A stretch of DNA of 64,000 bases. It comes from a methane-oxidizing endosymbiont of Gigantopelta aegis (lineage in GTDB: Bacteria > Pseudomonadota > Gammaproteobacteria > Methylococcales > Methylomonadaceae). Location: contig NZ_JAEHGD010000001.1 of the NCBI RefSeq assembly GCF_016097405.1, forward strand, positions 2,080,725-2,144,724, written 5' to 3'. This document shows, piece by piece, positions 9,833 to 18,018 of this stretch; the stretch's first letter is position 1, and every line of letters starts with the position of its first letter. A program made the translations under genes and the position numbers. The notes beneath the pieces were generated by a model, which saw nothing but the letters and a program-made list of their open reading frames with translations, was not told the DNA's origin and did not search any database.

Positions 9833-10753
9833 AAAAAAACGGTACAGGAACATATAGTTCCATTTGGGAAAAAGTTTTGTGAAAAATGGGGTAGGAAGGC
9901 GCTGATAGACCTTCACTATAGCCTTGAAACTGAGACTATGGACAGTGGTTTGTCTGTAATTTCTCATATATTCTCAGAGCTACGTGACTGTGATTGTTCT
10001 GCTGTGCCTGTTTGTGGCTTAGAAAGTGACAAATCGTTATTAAAAGACATTAAGTCAATTATAAAGCAGGACAAACATGGAGTATGCTTTCGGTTTAAAC
10101 TAGAGGAATTAATGAAGCCATCATTTAATACTTTAGTTGAAGATTTAATGAAGTCGATATCAGTGACTCGCGAAGAAGTTGATTTGGTTATTGACCTAGG
10201 AAAACCAGAATCATTTACGCCCTATGATATATTCTCAAAAGCCCTAGTAGTGCGTATTAAAAGAATAGAGAATATAAACGAATACCGCTCATTCATACTC
10301 TCAGCAACATCACTAAGACTCTCAGAAATAAAACGACCAGGCGGTGAAATTGAACGGCACGAATGGTTATTATACAAACAATTGATTAATGACATTGGTG
10401 AAATAAGGTCTCCAACATTTGGGGATTACACGATAGAAACACCTGAATTTATCAATCAAGATATGAGGAAAATTAAACCGGCTGGGAAGATCGTCTATAC
10501 AAGTGATGATGTCTGGTTTGTCACAAAAGGTACTGCTTATCGAGACAACCCCGCTCAGATGAAAGAGCATTGTGAAGCTGTAGTACGTTCAGGTCATTTT
10601 TGCGGTGTAAGTTATTCTCATGGTGACAAACGAATAAATAATACAATGATAGGAAAAGAAAATACAGGCAATTTATCCACCTGGAAACAGGTAGGAGTAA
10701 ATCATCACATCACAAAGGTCTCTGAACAGCTCGCCAGTTTTCACGGGACATAA
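9833..10753 (+). pseudogene. Beta-family protein, C-terminal fragment
   Basis: From the A-run at 9833 the frame gives about 306 residues (KTVQEHIVPFGKKFCEKWG ... ASFHGT). It resembles the rest of the beta-family protein begun at 8171. Joining the halves with eight A reads PKKTVQEH in frame, so the gene was intact before the IS66 insertion. No start codon belongs to this half; an upstream ATG at 9800 lies in the IS end. The stop at 10753 overlaps the convergent fragment at 10710 by 44 bases. Confidence 0.75.
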
Positions 10754-10985
10754 ACTGATTCTTGATCCAGGAAATCAATTCATTGATATTAGAGAGCTCT
10801 GAGATGTATTCATATAATTTTTTTCTTGTTTTATTAGTTAGCTTCTCTGTTACACCCAAGTGCTGCAAATAGCTTATAGCTTCTTCTTTCCATAACAAGT
10901 GAGCAACAGATATGATACATATATCAGGATTATATTCAGAAGAACGTACTTTACTAAAATGAATACCTCCTCTGGGCCCGCTAAA
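10710..10985 (-). pseudogene. sce7726-like protein, C-terminal fragment
   Basis: About 90 codons remain, read leftward from the IS3 border at 10985. The segment LLWKEEAISYLQHLGV (about 33-48) and the ending SRENWR resemble the C-terminal part of sce7726-family proteins. I remember these being found near beta-family and ImmA genes, which would fit the context, but no search was run. The 5' part is missing: the IS3 element replaces it, and what lies beyond the IS3 is pilQ, not the rest of this gene. Confidence 0.5.
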
Positions 10986-11035
10986 TGTCAACCAACCTGT
11001 CGCATTTTTTGCAATAATTTACGAAATGAATTTTA

Positions 11036-13118
11036 TTAAGCTGCTTGACATTCTGTTGTGTTGAAATTTTCCTTATCCGGATTAGGGGCTGCCCTTTGTC
11101 TTTAATTTGAAGACGTAATGCTTCACTGTCATAGCCTCTGTCAGCAACTATATAGTCACCTTTTGGGAGCTCTGCAACTAATTTCGGTGCTTCTTTACAG
11201 TCATGAACTTCGCCGCCTGTCACTGAGAAATGAATAGGAAGACCACAGGCATCAACGGCCATATGAATTTTACTGGTGTTCCCGGCGACAGATTTCCCTA
11301 TCGCTGTTTCTTGTTCACAGGCCGCACCACTACTATGCTGATGTGCTTTCACAATACTCCCATCAATAAATTCCCATTCCAGGTCTGGATCAACAACCAA
11401 GGCGTTAAAAATACCCATCAGTTTTTCTTTACGAGACCAGTCATTGAATCGTTTATATACCGCATTCCAATTACCAAAAGCCGTGGGTAAATCTCTCCAG
11501 GGACAACCTACTCGCAAGCGATAAAAATACCTTCGACTGTTTTTCGAAGACAAGGTTTGTCATAAATTCCCATTTTCAACATAATTATCTTATCCGTAAG
11601 CAGTTGTCGCGGCATAGTTTGCTTGTTTTTGAGTCAAAATAAACAATCTATGTGGCGGAGTTATTGAATTTCAAGGGGATTTTCAAAACGGCAACAGCCC
11701 CTAAGATAAACATGGCCAATGGGCGTTAAATTTCGTGTTTGTCGTCCATTCCATCGCTCTGGATTGTCTCTTTTTGCTTGCTCGATGACTCGTTTTCTTT
11801 TTTCGAGTACGGCGCTGTCTAAGCCGTTATGGCGTTGGTTGGGTGTTACAAACTTGAGCGCACTGTGTTGATGTTCATTGTTGAACCAACAAACGAAAGC
11901 TTCAACCCAGTTCCTGGCTTCGCTTAATGTTTTAAAAGGGTTTTCTGGAAAGGTATGATGATATTTGACTGTTTTAAATAACGATTCTGAATAAGGATTA
12001 TCATTACTGACACGAGGTCTGCTGAACGACGTGGCAATGTCTAAATCGACCAATTTGGCCCTTAATGTTGCGCCTTTCATCGGACTGCCGTTGTCAGAAT
12101 GTATCACCAATTGCTTTTTGTCGATGTTTTCCCCGGCGAGCGATATCTTCGATCAAATCAGCAGCGTGTGCGCTTGATTCGGCATCATGAACTTGCCAGC
12201 CTACGATTTTCCGACTATAGATGTCCATCACCATGTAGAGGTAAAAATACTGCCCTTTGACGGGGCTTAATAAATACGTAATATCCCACGAGTAGATTTG
12301 ATTGGCCTGTGTGGCTTTGAGTGACTGCGGTTTATTATGCTGACCTGCGGCTCCTTTAGCTCTGTGCTTAAGCTGGTTGTGGGCTTTCATGACACGATAA
12401 AAGGTTGATTCTGATGCGAGATAGCAGCCCAAATCCAATAACCTCGGAACGATTTGATGCGGCGTTAAAGCGCTGTATTCCGGTTTATTAATCACGGTGA
12501 TGATTTCTTGCTTGATGGCCTCGGATAATTGATTGTGCACAGGCGCTGTATTGTGCAGTCGTAGGTCTTCTGAGACATCAATGAGTGCGCTGTAGTGTTG
12601 GCGATCTGAGTAGGCGATTAATCGGCCGCCTTTTCCCCCAGATCGCTTGGCACTTTTTGATAACACCAGTAAAGCCGCTGTTTCTGATAACGCTTTCTCT
12701 TTGCGGTTTAGCTCCTTATGCAAACGCTTGTTTTCTTGTTTGAGTTTTGTTTGCGCCTGTTTATATACGGATTCTGTTGATTTAGATTCTGACAAAAATT
12801 CCGCTTTCCAGGTATTTAGATGATGTAAGTAGATGCCTTGTTCACGACAATAGGCGCTAGCCTGATCATCGGTGAGATGATGACAATGAACAATGGCTTC
12901 AAAACGTTCTACTGTATTCCAATCTTGAGGGCTTTTTTCTTTTGACATGTTTGACTCTGTTTTTTCGAGTTGATTTTTCTTAGCTAACCGAATCCATTTT
13001 TGAAGTGTGGAGTAACCCACACCTAAAGTAACTGCAATTTGCTTTAGCGATTGTTCTGGTCTTCTGGATAATGCTTTTCTACTGATTGTACTTTAAATTC
13101 TTGGCTAAATACGCTCAT
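11036..13118 (-). pseudogene. IS3-family transposase, frameshifted and interrupted by IS5
   Basis: Read leftward from ATG 13118 (MSVFSQEFKVQSVEKA). One missing A near 13078 breaks the frame; the main part runs 13020-12094 and the last part to 11702. It has an HTH (GVGYSTLQKWIRLAKK), a leucine-rich coiled coil, and the DDE residues: D in WDITYLLSP, D in VIHSDNGSPMKG, E in YSESLFKTVKYHH. An extra G near 12135 makes a second frameshift. Removing IS5 and one TA restores the true end, VYLNPDKENFNTTECQAA, with the stop at 11036-11038. Confidence 0.88.
11085..11701 (-). mobile_element. IS5-family (IS427-like) element, copy 1, internally deleted, nested in IS3
   Basis: The ends are GGGGCTG/CAGCCCC with a TA target duplication at 11083-11084 and 11702-11703. 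The transposase (ATG 11615, leftward) shows RVGCPWRDLPTAFGNW, FIDGSIVKAHQHS and YIVADRGYDSEALR, but it is frameshifted once near 11532. After LQIKDKG it jumps to the right end, so the last catalytic part is deleted. Copies 2 (13527) and 3 (53070) carry different deletions. Confidence 0.85.
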
Positions 13119-13164
13119 TTTTGTCTCCTGATTTAAAATTTCCTAGGCGACAGGTATGTTGACA

Positions 13165-14233
13165 TAGGGGAACATCAGGGAATATCAATGGCACGACGAC
13201 TGTGAGTAATACATTGGTTGATTTGGCCGCAGCAGGTATTAAAAATCACCCGGTTGGCGCTTTGGGGATGACATTGGCCAGAGGTGCAGATTATGTATTA
13301 AACCTTGAATTGCAGGCTTTGGAAAATAATGGAAAAGGAGAAGTGTTGGCTAACCCTAGAGTCATGACGATCAATCGGGAGAAAGCGATTATTAAGCAAG
13401 GGGTACAAATCCCTTTATCAAACGGTCAGTCAGAATAATTGATGCGGTATTGGTACTCAAACTCAGTTAATTGATGCGGTATTGGAACTGAATGTTACGC
13501 CACAAATTACACCGAGTGGCGAGGTACGGCTTTTGGTAATTGGAATGCGGTATATAAACGATTCAATGACTGGTCTCGTAAAGAAAAACTGATGGGTATT
13601 TTTAACGCCTTGGTTGTTGATCCAGACCTGGAATGGGAATTTATTGATGGGAGTATTGTGAAAGCACATCAGCATAGTAGTGGTGCGGCCTGTGAACAAG
13701 AAACAGCGATAGGGAAATCTGTCGCCGGGAACACCAGTAAAATTCATATGGCCGTTGATGCCTGTGGTCTTCCTATTCATTTCTCAGTGACAGGCGGCGA
13801 AGTTCATGACTGTAAAGAAGCACCGAAATTAGTTGCAGAGCTCCCAAAAGGTGACTATATAGTTGCTGACAGAGGCTATGACAGTGAAGCATTACGTCTT
13901 CAAATTAAAGACAAAGGGCTGTTCCTGTTATCCCAAGAAAAAAGAATTCAACTCGGGGAAATGATGAAATGGATTGGTGTCTCTACAAATATCGCCATCT
14001 CGTTGAAAATGTGTTTGCAAGACTTACAGCCCCTAGTCAGGGATGGTGAAACAGTTGTACTAGGCGGGGTTTATGAGCAGAATGAAGCCAATCAAATTTA
14101 TAAAGTACCTTTCTTTGGTGACTTACCTGGCGTAGGCTTTCTGTTCAGGAAAAAAGAAGTAAGCGATAACCGTACAGAACTATTGATATTTATTACGCCT
14201 AAGATTATTAAGAAAACATTGATAATCAATTAG
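13165..14233 (+). pseudogene. pilQ: Secretin (PilQ-type) 3' remnant, interrupted by a partial IS5
   Basis: Only the C-terminal secretin region is left. Before the break: ADYVLNLELQALENNGKGEV, LANPRVMTINREKA and IIKQGVQIPL. After the IS: GETVVLGGVYEQ, VPFFGDLPGVGFLFRKK and TELLIFITPKIIKK. These are classic PilQ signatures of the type IV pilus outer-membrane channel. The 5' part is missing at the IS3 border (13165). A 16-bp duplication (TAATTGATGCGGTATT, 13436 and 13468) adds a stop at 13436-13438; without it the frame reads SEGTQTQLIDAVLEL. IS5 DNA then occupies about 13527-14033. The gene cannot be functional. Confidence 0.88.
13527..14033 (+). mobile_element. IS5-family (IS427-like) element, copy 2, left end and internal part missing
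   Basis: The DNA matches IS5 copies 1 and 3 from GGCTTTTGGTAATTGGAA (about 13527) to CAGCCCC at 14033, followed by TA. The left terminal repeat is absent. The junction with pilQ lies in a shared stretch, ACGGCTTTTGGTA, that could code for either gene, which suggests microhomology recombination. Compared with copy 3, about 115 bases before the right end are also deleted (after TTGCAAGACTTA). Confidence 0.85.
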
Positions 14234-14257
14234 GCTTTTATTGTTTGACGTAAAACA

Positions 14258-14278
14258 GGGGGCTTAAGCCCCCTTTTT
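14258..14278 (+). terminator. Rho-independent terminator after the secretin remnant
   Basis: GGGGGCTTAAGCCCCC (14258-14273) is a perfect palindrome followed by five T. It lies 24 bases after the pilQ stop and ends that old transcription unit. Confidence 0.85.
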
Positions 14279-14314
14279 GCGTTTTAAATGGGTTATGAAA
14301 ACGCATAGAAAATC

Positions 14315-15010
14315 ATGCATATTTTATTAGTTTCTTCAGCATTGGGAAATTTATCCAGCACCTCCCAACACCTCGCCATTGATGGCGAGGATGAAAAGGA
14401 GCAATATTTTCTTAAAGAAAACCTTGTCCTTCAGGGCGAGGTGCTGGATTTATCGGCTTTTAAATTATTTCAAGGCTTGAAGGGAGTTACACTACATGAG
14501 ACAGACAAACTGGAGCATCTGTCAGGAGCCGATGCCAAGCCTGATTTGATTGTGTTTGATGCTGCAATGGGAATGGAGAATATTAGCCAGCACGTTCAGC
14601 AAAAACACATGGCTAAATGGGTAGTGCTTGATGTTGCAGACATACAGCAAGCTTTACATTATTTGCAGTTAGGCGCATCGGGTATTTTAACGCAGCCTAG
14701 CGAGGCGGCAATATCAAAGTGTTTACAGACTATAGCAGAAGAGCAGATATATTTAGACGCTGATTTCGTCCAAATTTTGGCGTTGCGACAAATAAAAAAA
14801 ATGTTACTGCCTTTTAAGCATCTCACCGCCCGGGAATATGATGTTTTTTGTCTGTTAGCTGAGGGCTATTCCATTCAAACAATTGCAACGCTATTGTCGA
14901 TAAGCCCTAAAACAGCCTTCAATTGTCAGGCGCAATTGAGAAAAAAACTTGCTGTTAGAACGCAGCAAGATATCTTTGCATTTGCAAAAAAACATGGACT
15001 TGTCAAATGA
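14315..15010 (+). CDS. NarL/LuxR-type regulator with degenerate receiver carrying a MITE-encoded insertion
   Basis: This 231-residue protein ends in a LuxR-type HTH (about 170-225: LTAREYDVFCLLAEGYSIQ, then ISPKTAFNCQAQLRKKL). The N-terminus resembles a receiver, but the acidic pocket is replaced (ILLVSSAL instead of LLVDDH), while an Asp remains in LIVFDAA. Residues 15-47 are encoded by an inserted 93-bp palindromic repeat plus its 6-bp target duplication. Removing them joins ALGNLS to AFKLFQG in frame. Its C-terminus resembles the regulators at 18015 and 20325, suggesting a paralogous set. Phosphorylation-independent action is likely; the target is unknown. Confidence 0.85.
   Translation: MHILLVSSALGNLSSTSQHLAIDGEDEKEQYFLKENLVLQGEVLDLSAFKLFQGLKGVTLHETDKLEHLSGADAKPDLIVFDAAMGMENISQHVQQKHMAKWVVLDVADIQQALHYLQLGASGILTQPSEAAISKCLQTIAEEQIYLDADFVQILALRQIKKMLLPFKHLTAREYDVFCLLAEGYSIQTIATLLSISPKTAFNCQAQLRKKLAVRTQQDIFAFAKKHGLVK
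14355..14447. repeat. Palindromic MITE (copy 1) inside a regulator gene
   Basis: This 93-bp element is bounded by CCAGCACCTC and GAGGTGCTGG and flanked by ATTTAT duplications (14349-14354 and 14448-14453). It contains a palindrome, CCTCGCCATTGATGGCGAGG. The core CCATTGrTGGCGAGGATGAAAA and both ends recur in the copy at 44936-45051. Confidence 0.88.
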
Positions 15011-15034
15011 TAAAAGTTAAAATTCCCAAAAAAT

Positions 15035-15047
15035 AGGAATTTTTCCT
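15035..15047. promoter_or_regulatory. GGA-N5-TCC palindrome upstream of the PepSY gene
   Basis: AGGAATTTTTCCT lies 39 bases before the start at 15086. The same 11-bp core layout recurs at 16697, 18721, 21042 and 21075. It is a candidate binding site for one of the local LuxR-type regulators. Confidence 0.5.
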
Positions 15048-15085
15048 GTTTTTTAATATTCATTTGTATTTTCGGGAGATGAGCT

Positions 15086-15607
15086 ATGAATAAATCAATT
15101 ATCAATGGTGCATTGATTATCGCCTTTGGCGCTTCGTTTAGCGTACAGGCTGGTGACAATGGCTTGGAAAAATGTATCGCGGATATTCAAGCACAAAAAT
15201 CAGGCGATCTGGTGAAGCTGGAAAAGCTCAATGTCAAAGGCAAAGCGGTTTATGAAATAGAGCTTAAAGATGCCAATGGTTTCGAATGGGAATATATGTG
15301 CGATGCCAATAGTGGCAAAATCTTTGAAACCGAATCAGAAGTTAGCTCACCTAATAGCCTTGCTTTCAAAAGCAAAATGAAAGTGACAGAAGAAGATGCC
15401 AAAGCAACGGCTTTAAAAGCCTATCCGGGCGTTGTTGAAGAAGTGGAATATGAAGTTGAAGCAAACGGTGATACGAGTTATGAGTTTGATATTGTAGACA
15501 GCAAAGGCGTTGAAACAAAAGTGGAAGTCGATGCTGCAACCGGAAAAATCACCGAGGTTGCCATTGAAGAATGGGAAATCGGCGAAGAAGCGGACGAAAG
15601 AAGATAA
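15086..15607 (+). CDS. Secreted PepSY-domain protein
   Basis: This 173-residue protein has a signal peptide (about residues 1-22, ending SVQAG). Two PepSY-type repeats follow, at about 25-80 (YEIELKDANGFEWEYMCDAN) and 95-160 (YEFDIVDSKGVETKVEVDAA). It is very acidic. PepSY proteins are periplasmic or exported and often inhibit or bind other proteins; no enzymatic residues are seen. It stands alone, preceded by a GGA-N5-TCC palindrome and a good ribosome-binding site (GGGAGATGAGCT), and ends at a palindromic terminator shared with the convergent propeller gene. A role in the mxa system is only suggested by position. Confidence 0.85.
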   Translation: MNKSIINGALIIAFGASFSVQAGDNGLEKCIADIQAQKSGDLVKLEKLNVKGKAVYEIELKDANGFEWEYMCDANSGKIFETESEVSSPNSLAFKSKMKVTEEDAKATALKAYPGVVEEVEYEVEANGDTSYEFDIVDSKGVETKVEVDAATGKITEVAIEEWEIGEEADERR

Positions 15608-15630
15608 CTTTCCATACTTTTTGGGTTTCT

Positions 15631-15654
15631 TAGGTTAGGCTTTAAAGCCTAACC
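15631..15654. terminator. Bidirectional terminator between convergent genes
   Basis: This is a perfect 24-bp palindrome (AGGTTAGGCTTT and its complement) between the PepSY stop and the stop of the leftward propeller gene. Confidence 0.75.
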
Positions 15655-15664
15655 TGCCTTCTAT

Positions 15665-16618
15665 TTATTTGATGACCAGCCCCCAAGGGTAACGCCCGAC
15701 TGCAATTGAACGGATCACTTTCATTTTATCGAGATCGATAATGGAAATATCATTACTGACGCCATTAGTGGTGTACACCTTTTTCTGATCAGGAGAAAAT
15801 GCCAGGTTCCAGACGCGTTGCCCCACCAAAAAATACTTTTCCACTTCTAATGATTGTGCATTGATCAACGCGACGCGATTAGCGGGGCCTAATGCCACTA
15901 ACGCCCATTGATTAGTGTTGTCGACAATGACGCCAACGGGCTGAATTTTGTCATCACTTACCCCCGGAATCGAAAATTGAATGGTTTTAATCTTCTTATG
16001 GCTGATGGTATCGAGCACCGTAACGGTTCCACCGAGTTCAGAGGTTACCCAGAGTCGTTGACTATCCGCGCTAAAACTTAACCCTCTAGGGCGCGGATCG
16101 ACCAATGTATTATCTTCAACCGTCAATGTTTCCTGCTTAATCCAATGCACCATATTGGTGGCTTCAGAGGCACTCACAACCCATTTCTCATCAGGGCTGA
16201 CCGCGACAGGTTCGGGCTCTACACCGACAGGGATGGTTTTAATGGCTTTGGCCTGCTTAATGTCAATCACCGTGACCAGGCTGTCATCTTCATTTGAGAC
16301 ATAAAGCCTGTCACCCGCTGGATTGATGGCAAAGGTTTCAGGGTCTTCCCCTGATGGCAAGTAGCCTACGGGTTTTAATGTTTGGGTATCGATGATTTGG
16401 ATAATATCATCGTCACTGGTGGCGATATAGAGCTGTTGCCGATCCTTGCTGAGGACGATGCCTCGCGGGCGCTGGCCGATAGCGACTGTTTTTAAAAGTT
16501 TGCCGGCGACAGGGTCGACAACAGCCAGAGCATTATCTTTTTCCAGGGTGACATAGACGGTCTCGGCATTGACCTGACTGCTGATTAAAAATAACAATGT
16601 CACTAAAACTCGCTTCAT
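15665..16618 (-). CDS. PQQ-catabolism-type periplasmic beta-propeller protein
   Basis: This 317-residue protein has a signal peptide (about 1-18, ending VNAE). YVTN-type repeats follow, each like IDTQTLKPVGYLPSG and VAVSPDEKWVVSAS. It resembles the seven-bladed propeller proteins found beside PQQ-dependent alcohol dehydrogenase genes. Their biochemical role is unproven. It is transcribed away from the kinase at 16711 and shares an intergenic region holding one GGA-N5-TCC palindrome. Together with the similar gene at 19336 it brackets the two-component pair, which supports a link to methanol oxidation. Confidence 0.85.
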   Translation of the reverse strand: MKRVLVTLLFLISSQVNAETVYVTLEKDNALAVVDPVAGKLLKTVAIGQRPRGIVLSKDRQQLYIATSDDDIIQIIDTQTLKPVGYLPSGEDPETFAINPAGDRLYVSNEDDSLVTVIDIKQAKAIKTIPVGVEPEPVAVSPDEKWVVSASEATNMVHWIKQETLTVEDNTLVDPRPRGLSFSADSQRLWVTSELGGTVTVLDTISHKKIKTIQFSIPGVSDDKIQPVGVIVDNTNQWALVALGPANRVALINAQSLEVEKYFLVGQRVWNLAFSPDQKKVYTTNGVSNDISIIDLDKMKVIRSIAVGRYPWGLVIK

Positions 16619-16696
16619 GGTCTCTCTTGTATCGTGTTGGAACAGTGTGTCAAGATAGCACTTTTTGGTTTGTGGCTGACGTTATGGTTATAAATA

Positions 16697-16709
16697 AGGA
16701 AATTTTCCC
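16697..16709. promoter_or_regulatory. GGA-N5-TCC palindrome before the histidine kinase
   Basis: AGGAAATTTTCCC ends one base before the likely ATG at 16711, so it overlaps the ribosome-binding region of the kinase. A protein bound here, or the RNA fold, could affect both divergent genes. It may also be chance, because the SD-like AAGGAAA forms half of it. Confidence 0.4.
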
Positions 16710-16710
16710 A

Positions 16711-18018
16711 ATGAGTTTGCGTTACCAAATCAGTATCAGAATTCTGGTGATTTCGCTGTGTATTCTGTTGCTAGGCGGCTCTATCGGTATTTGGCAGGCA
16801 CGACAATCGGTCAAAAAAGAAGTGGATTCATCCATTCATCTGGCATTACAACTAATCAAACTTGGCATGGATGCGAATAAAGCCAATCAAACGGACTGGA
16901 TGTCGAGGTTGAGTCATTTGGATCAAACACGGCATTTAAATATCCAGCTTAAAATGTCATCCGGGAAGTTGATCAATATTTCAGGACATTCTCAACGACA
17001 AAAGACTGATGATATGCCGCCTGACTGGTTTGTTCGCTTAGTTCTCAGCGATTACCCGATAGTGGAATATCCGATTAAAACGTCGAATAACGGGACATTG
17101 ACGCTGCTTATTAAAGCCAATCCAATGGATGAAATTTCGGAAGCCTGGCAAGAAAGTATCGCCTTTTTTATCACACTATTTGCGCTTGTTTTGCTGACAT
17201 TTCTTTCTGTTCAACTGGTGTTCAATAAAACCATCAAGTCTATCCATGCGATTATTGAACATCTCAAAGGCATCGAAAAAGGCGATTATCAAAAGAAACT
17301 AGCTGATTTTTCGACACGGGAATATGATGACATCGCCAAGGCGATCAATCATATGACCGATGTGCTGAACAAGACAGAGCAACAGAACCGCGCTTTGACG
17401 CAACATTCGCTGGAGATTCAGGAAGACGAGCGCCAGCGTCTGTCTCAGGATCTGCATGATGAGTTTGGTCAGTCATTGACGGCGCTGAAAGTGATGGCTG
17501 TAACCGCTGCCCATGATAAAACAGATACCCAAAAAATTACGGCCTCCATGATTGAAATCTGTGATCACTTGATGGCGGTTGTGCGTTCGATGATGAAGCA
17601 ATTACACCCTTTGATATTGACAGAGCTGGGTTTGAAAGCGACGTTGGAGGATTTACTTCATCACTGGGAAGTCAGGCATGCACATACTGTGTTTACCTTG
17701 CATTATGAGGATGCGGTGGACCAACTAGAGCAAAGTGTTATGATACAAATTTTTCGTGTGATTCAGGAAAGTCTGACCAATATTATCCGTCACGCCCACG
17801 CCAGTCAGGTCGATATCAGCCTTCGTATCAAGCCGGATTCAGATACACTGGTGTTATCGATTATTGATGACGGAGTAGGCTGTGATCTTGAGCAAGTCTC
17901 ATCTGGGTTTGGGCTCTTGGGTATGAAAGAAAGAATTACCCTCTTAGGAGGTCGTTTTGAAATACAGTCCGAAAATAACAAAGGCCTAAAAATCACGGCA
18001 GAAATTCCATTGACATGA
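16711..18018 (+). CDS. Membrane sensor histidine kinase (NarX/HisKA_3 type), MxaY candidate
   Basis: This 435-residue kinase starts at ATG 16711; a longer frame from 16597 would overlap the divergent gene. It has two membrane helices (about 9-29 and 150-175), a periplasmic sensor loop between them, a HAMP segment (about 175-225), and a HisKA_3 domain with the phospho-acceptor His249 in LSQDLHDEFGQSL. The HATPase part has SIIDDGVGCD and GFGLLGMKERI. Its stop overlaps the regulator at 18015 by 4 bases (ATGA), so they form a cognate pair. In methanotrophs a kinase called MxaY takes part in the lanthanide switch of methanol dehydrogenase genes; position makes this a candidate, not a proof. Confidence 0.85.
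   Translation: MSLRYQISIRILVISLCILLLGGSIGIWQARQSVKKEVDSSIHLALQLIKLGMDANKANQTDWMSRLSHLDQTRHLNIQLKMSSGKLINISGHSQRQKTDDMPPDWFVRLVLSDYPIVEYPIKTSNNGTLTLLIKANPMDEISEAWQESIAFFITLFALVLLTFLSVQLVFNKTIKSIHAIIEHLKGIEKGDYQKKLADFSTREYDDIAKAINHMTDVLNKTEQQNRALTQHSLEIQEDERQRLSQDLHDEFGQSLTALKVMAVTAAHDKTDTQKITASMIEICDHLMAVVRSMMKQLHPLILTELGLKATLEDLLHHWEVRHAHTVFTLHYEDAVDQLEQSVMIQIFRVIQESLTNIIRHAHASQVDISLRIKPDSDTLVLSIIDDGVGCDLEQVSSGFGLLGMKERITLLGGRFEIQSENNKGLKITAEIPLT

Larger units (their letters stand above)
10986..13164 (-). mobile_element. IS3-family insertion sequence, interrupted by a nested IS5
   Basis: The terminal repeats are TGTCAACCAACCTGTCGC at 10986-11003 and, inverted, TGTCAACATACCTGTCGC at 13147-13164 (two mismatches). 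The element is on the minus strand and is about 1.56 kb without the IS5 at 11085-11701. The flanks (GCTAAA on the left, TAGGGG on the right) show no target duplication and belong to unrelated genes. This suggests recombination or deletion between IS3 copies rather than simple insertion. Confidence 0.85.

Noticed and set aside
16597..16710. Longer N-terminus of the histidine kinase
   Set aside because: It would overlap the divergent propeller gene, and the first membrane helix fits a start at 16711.
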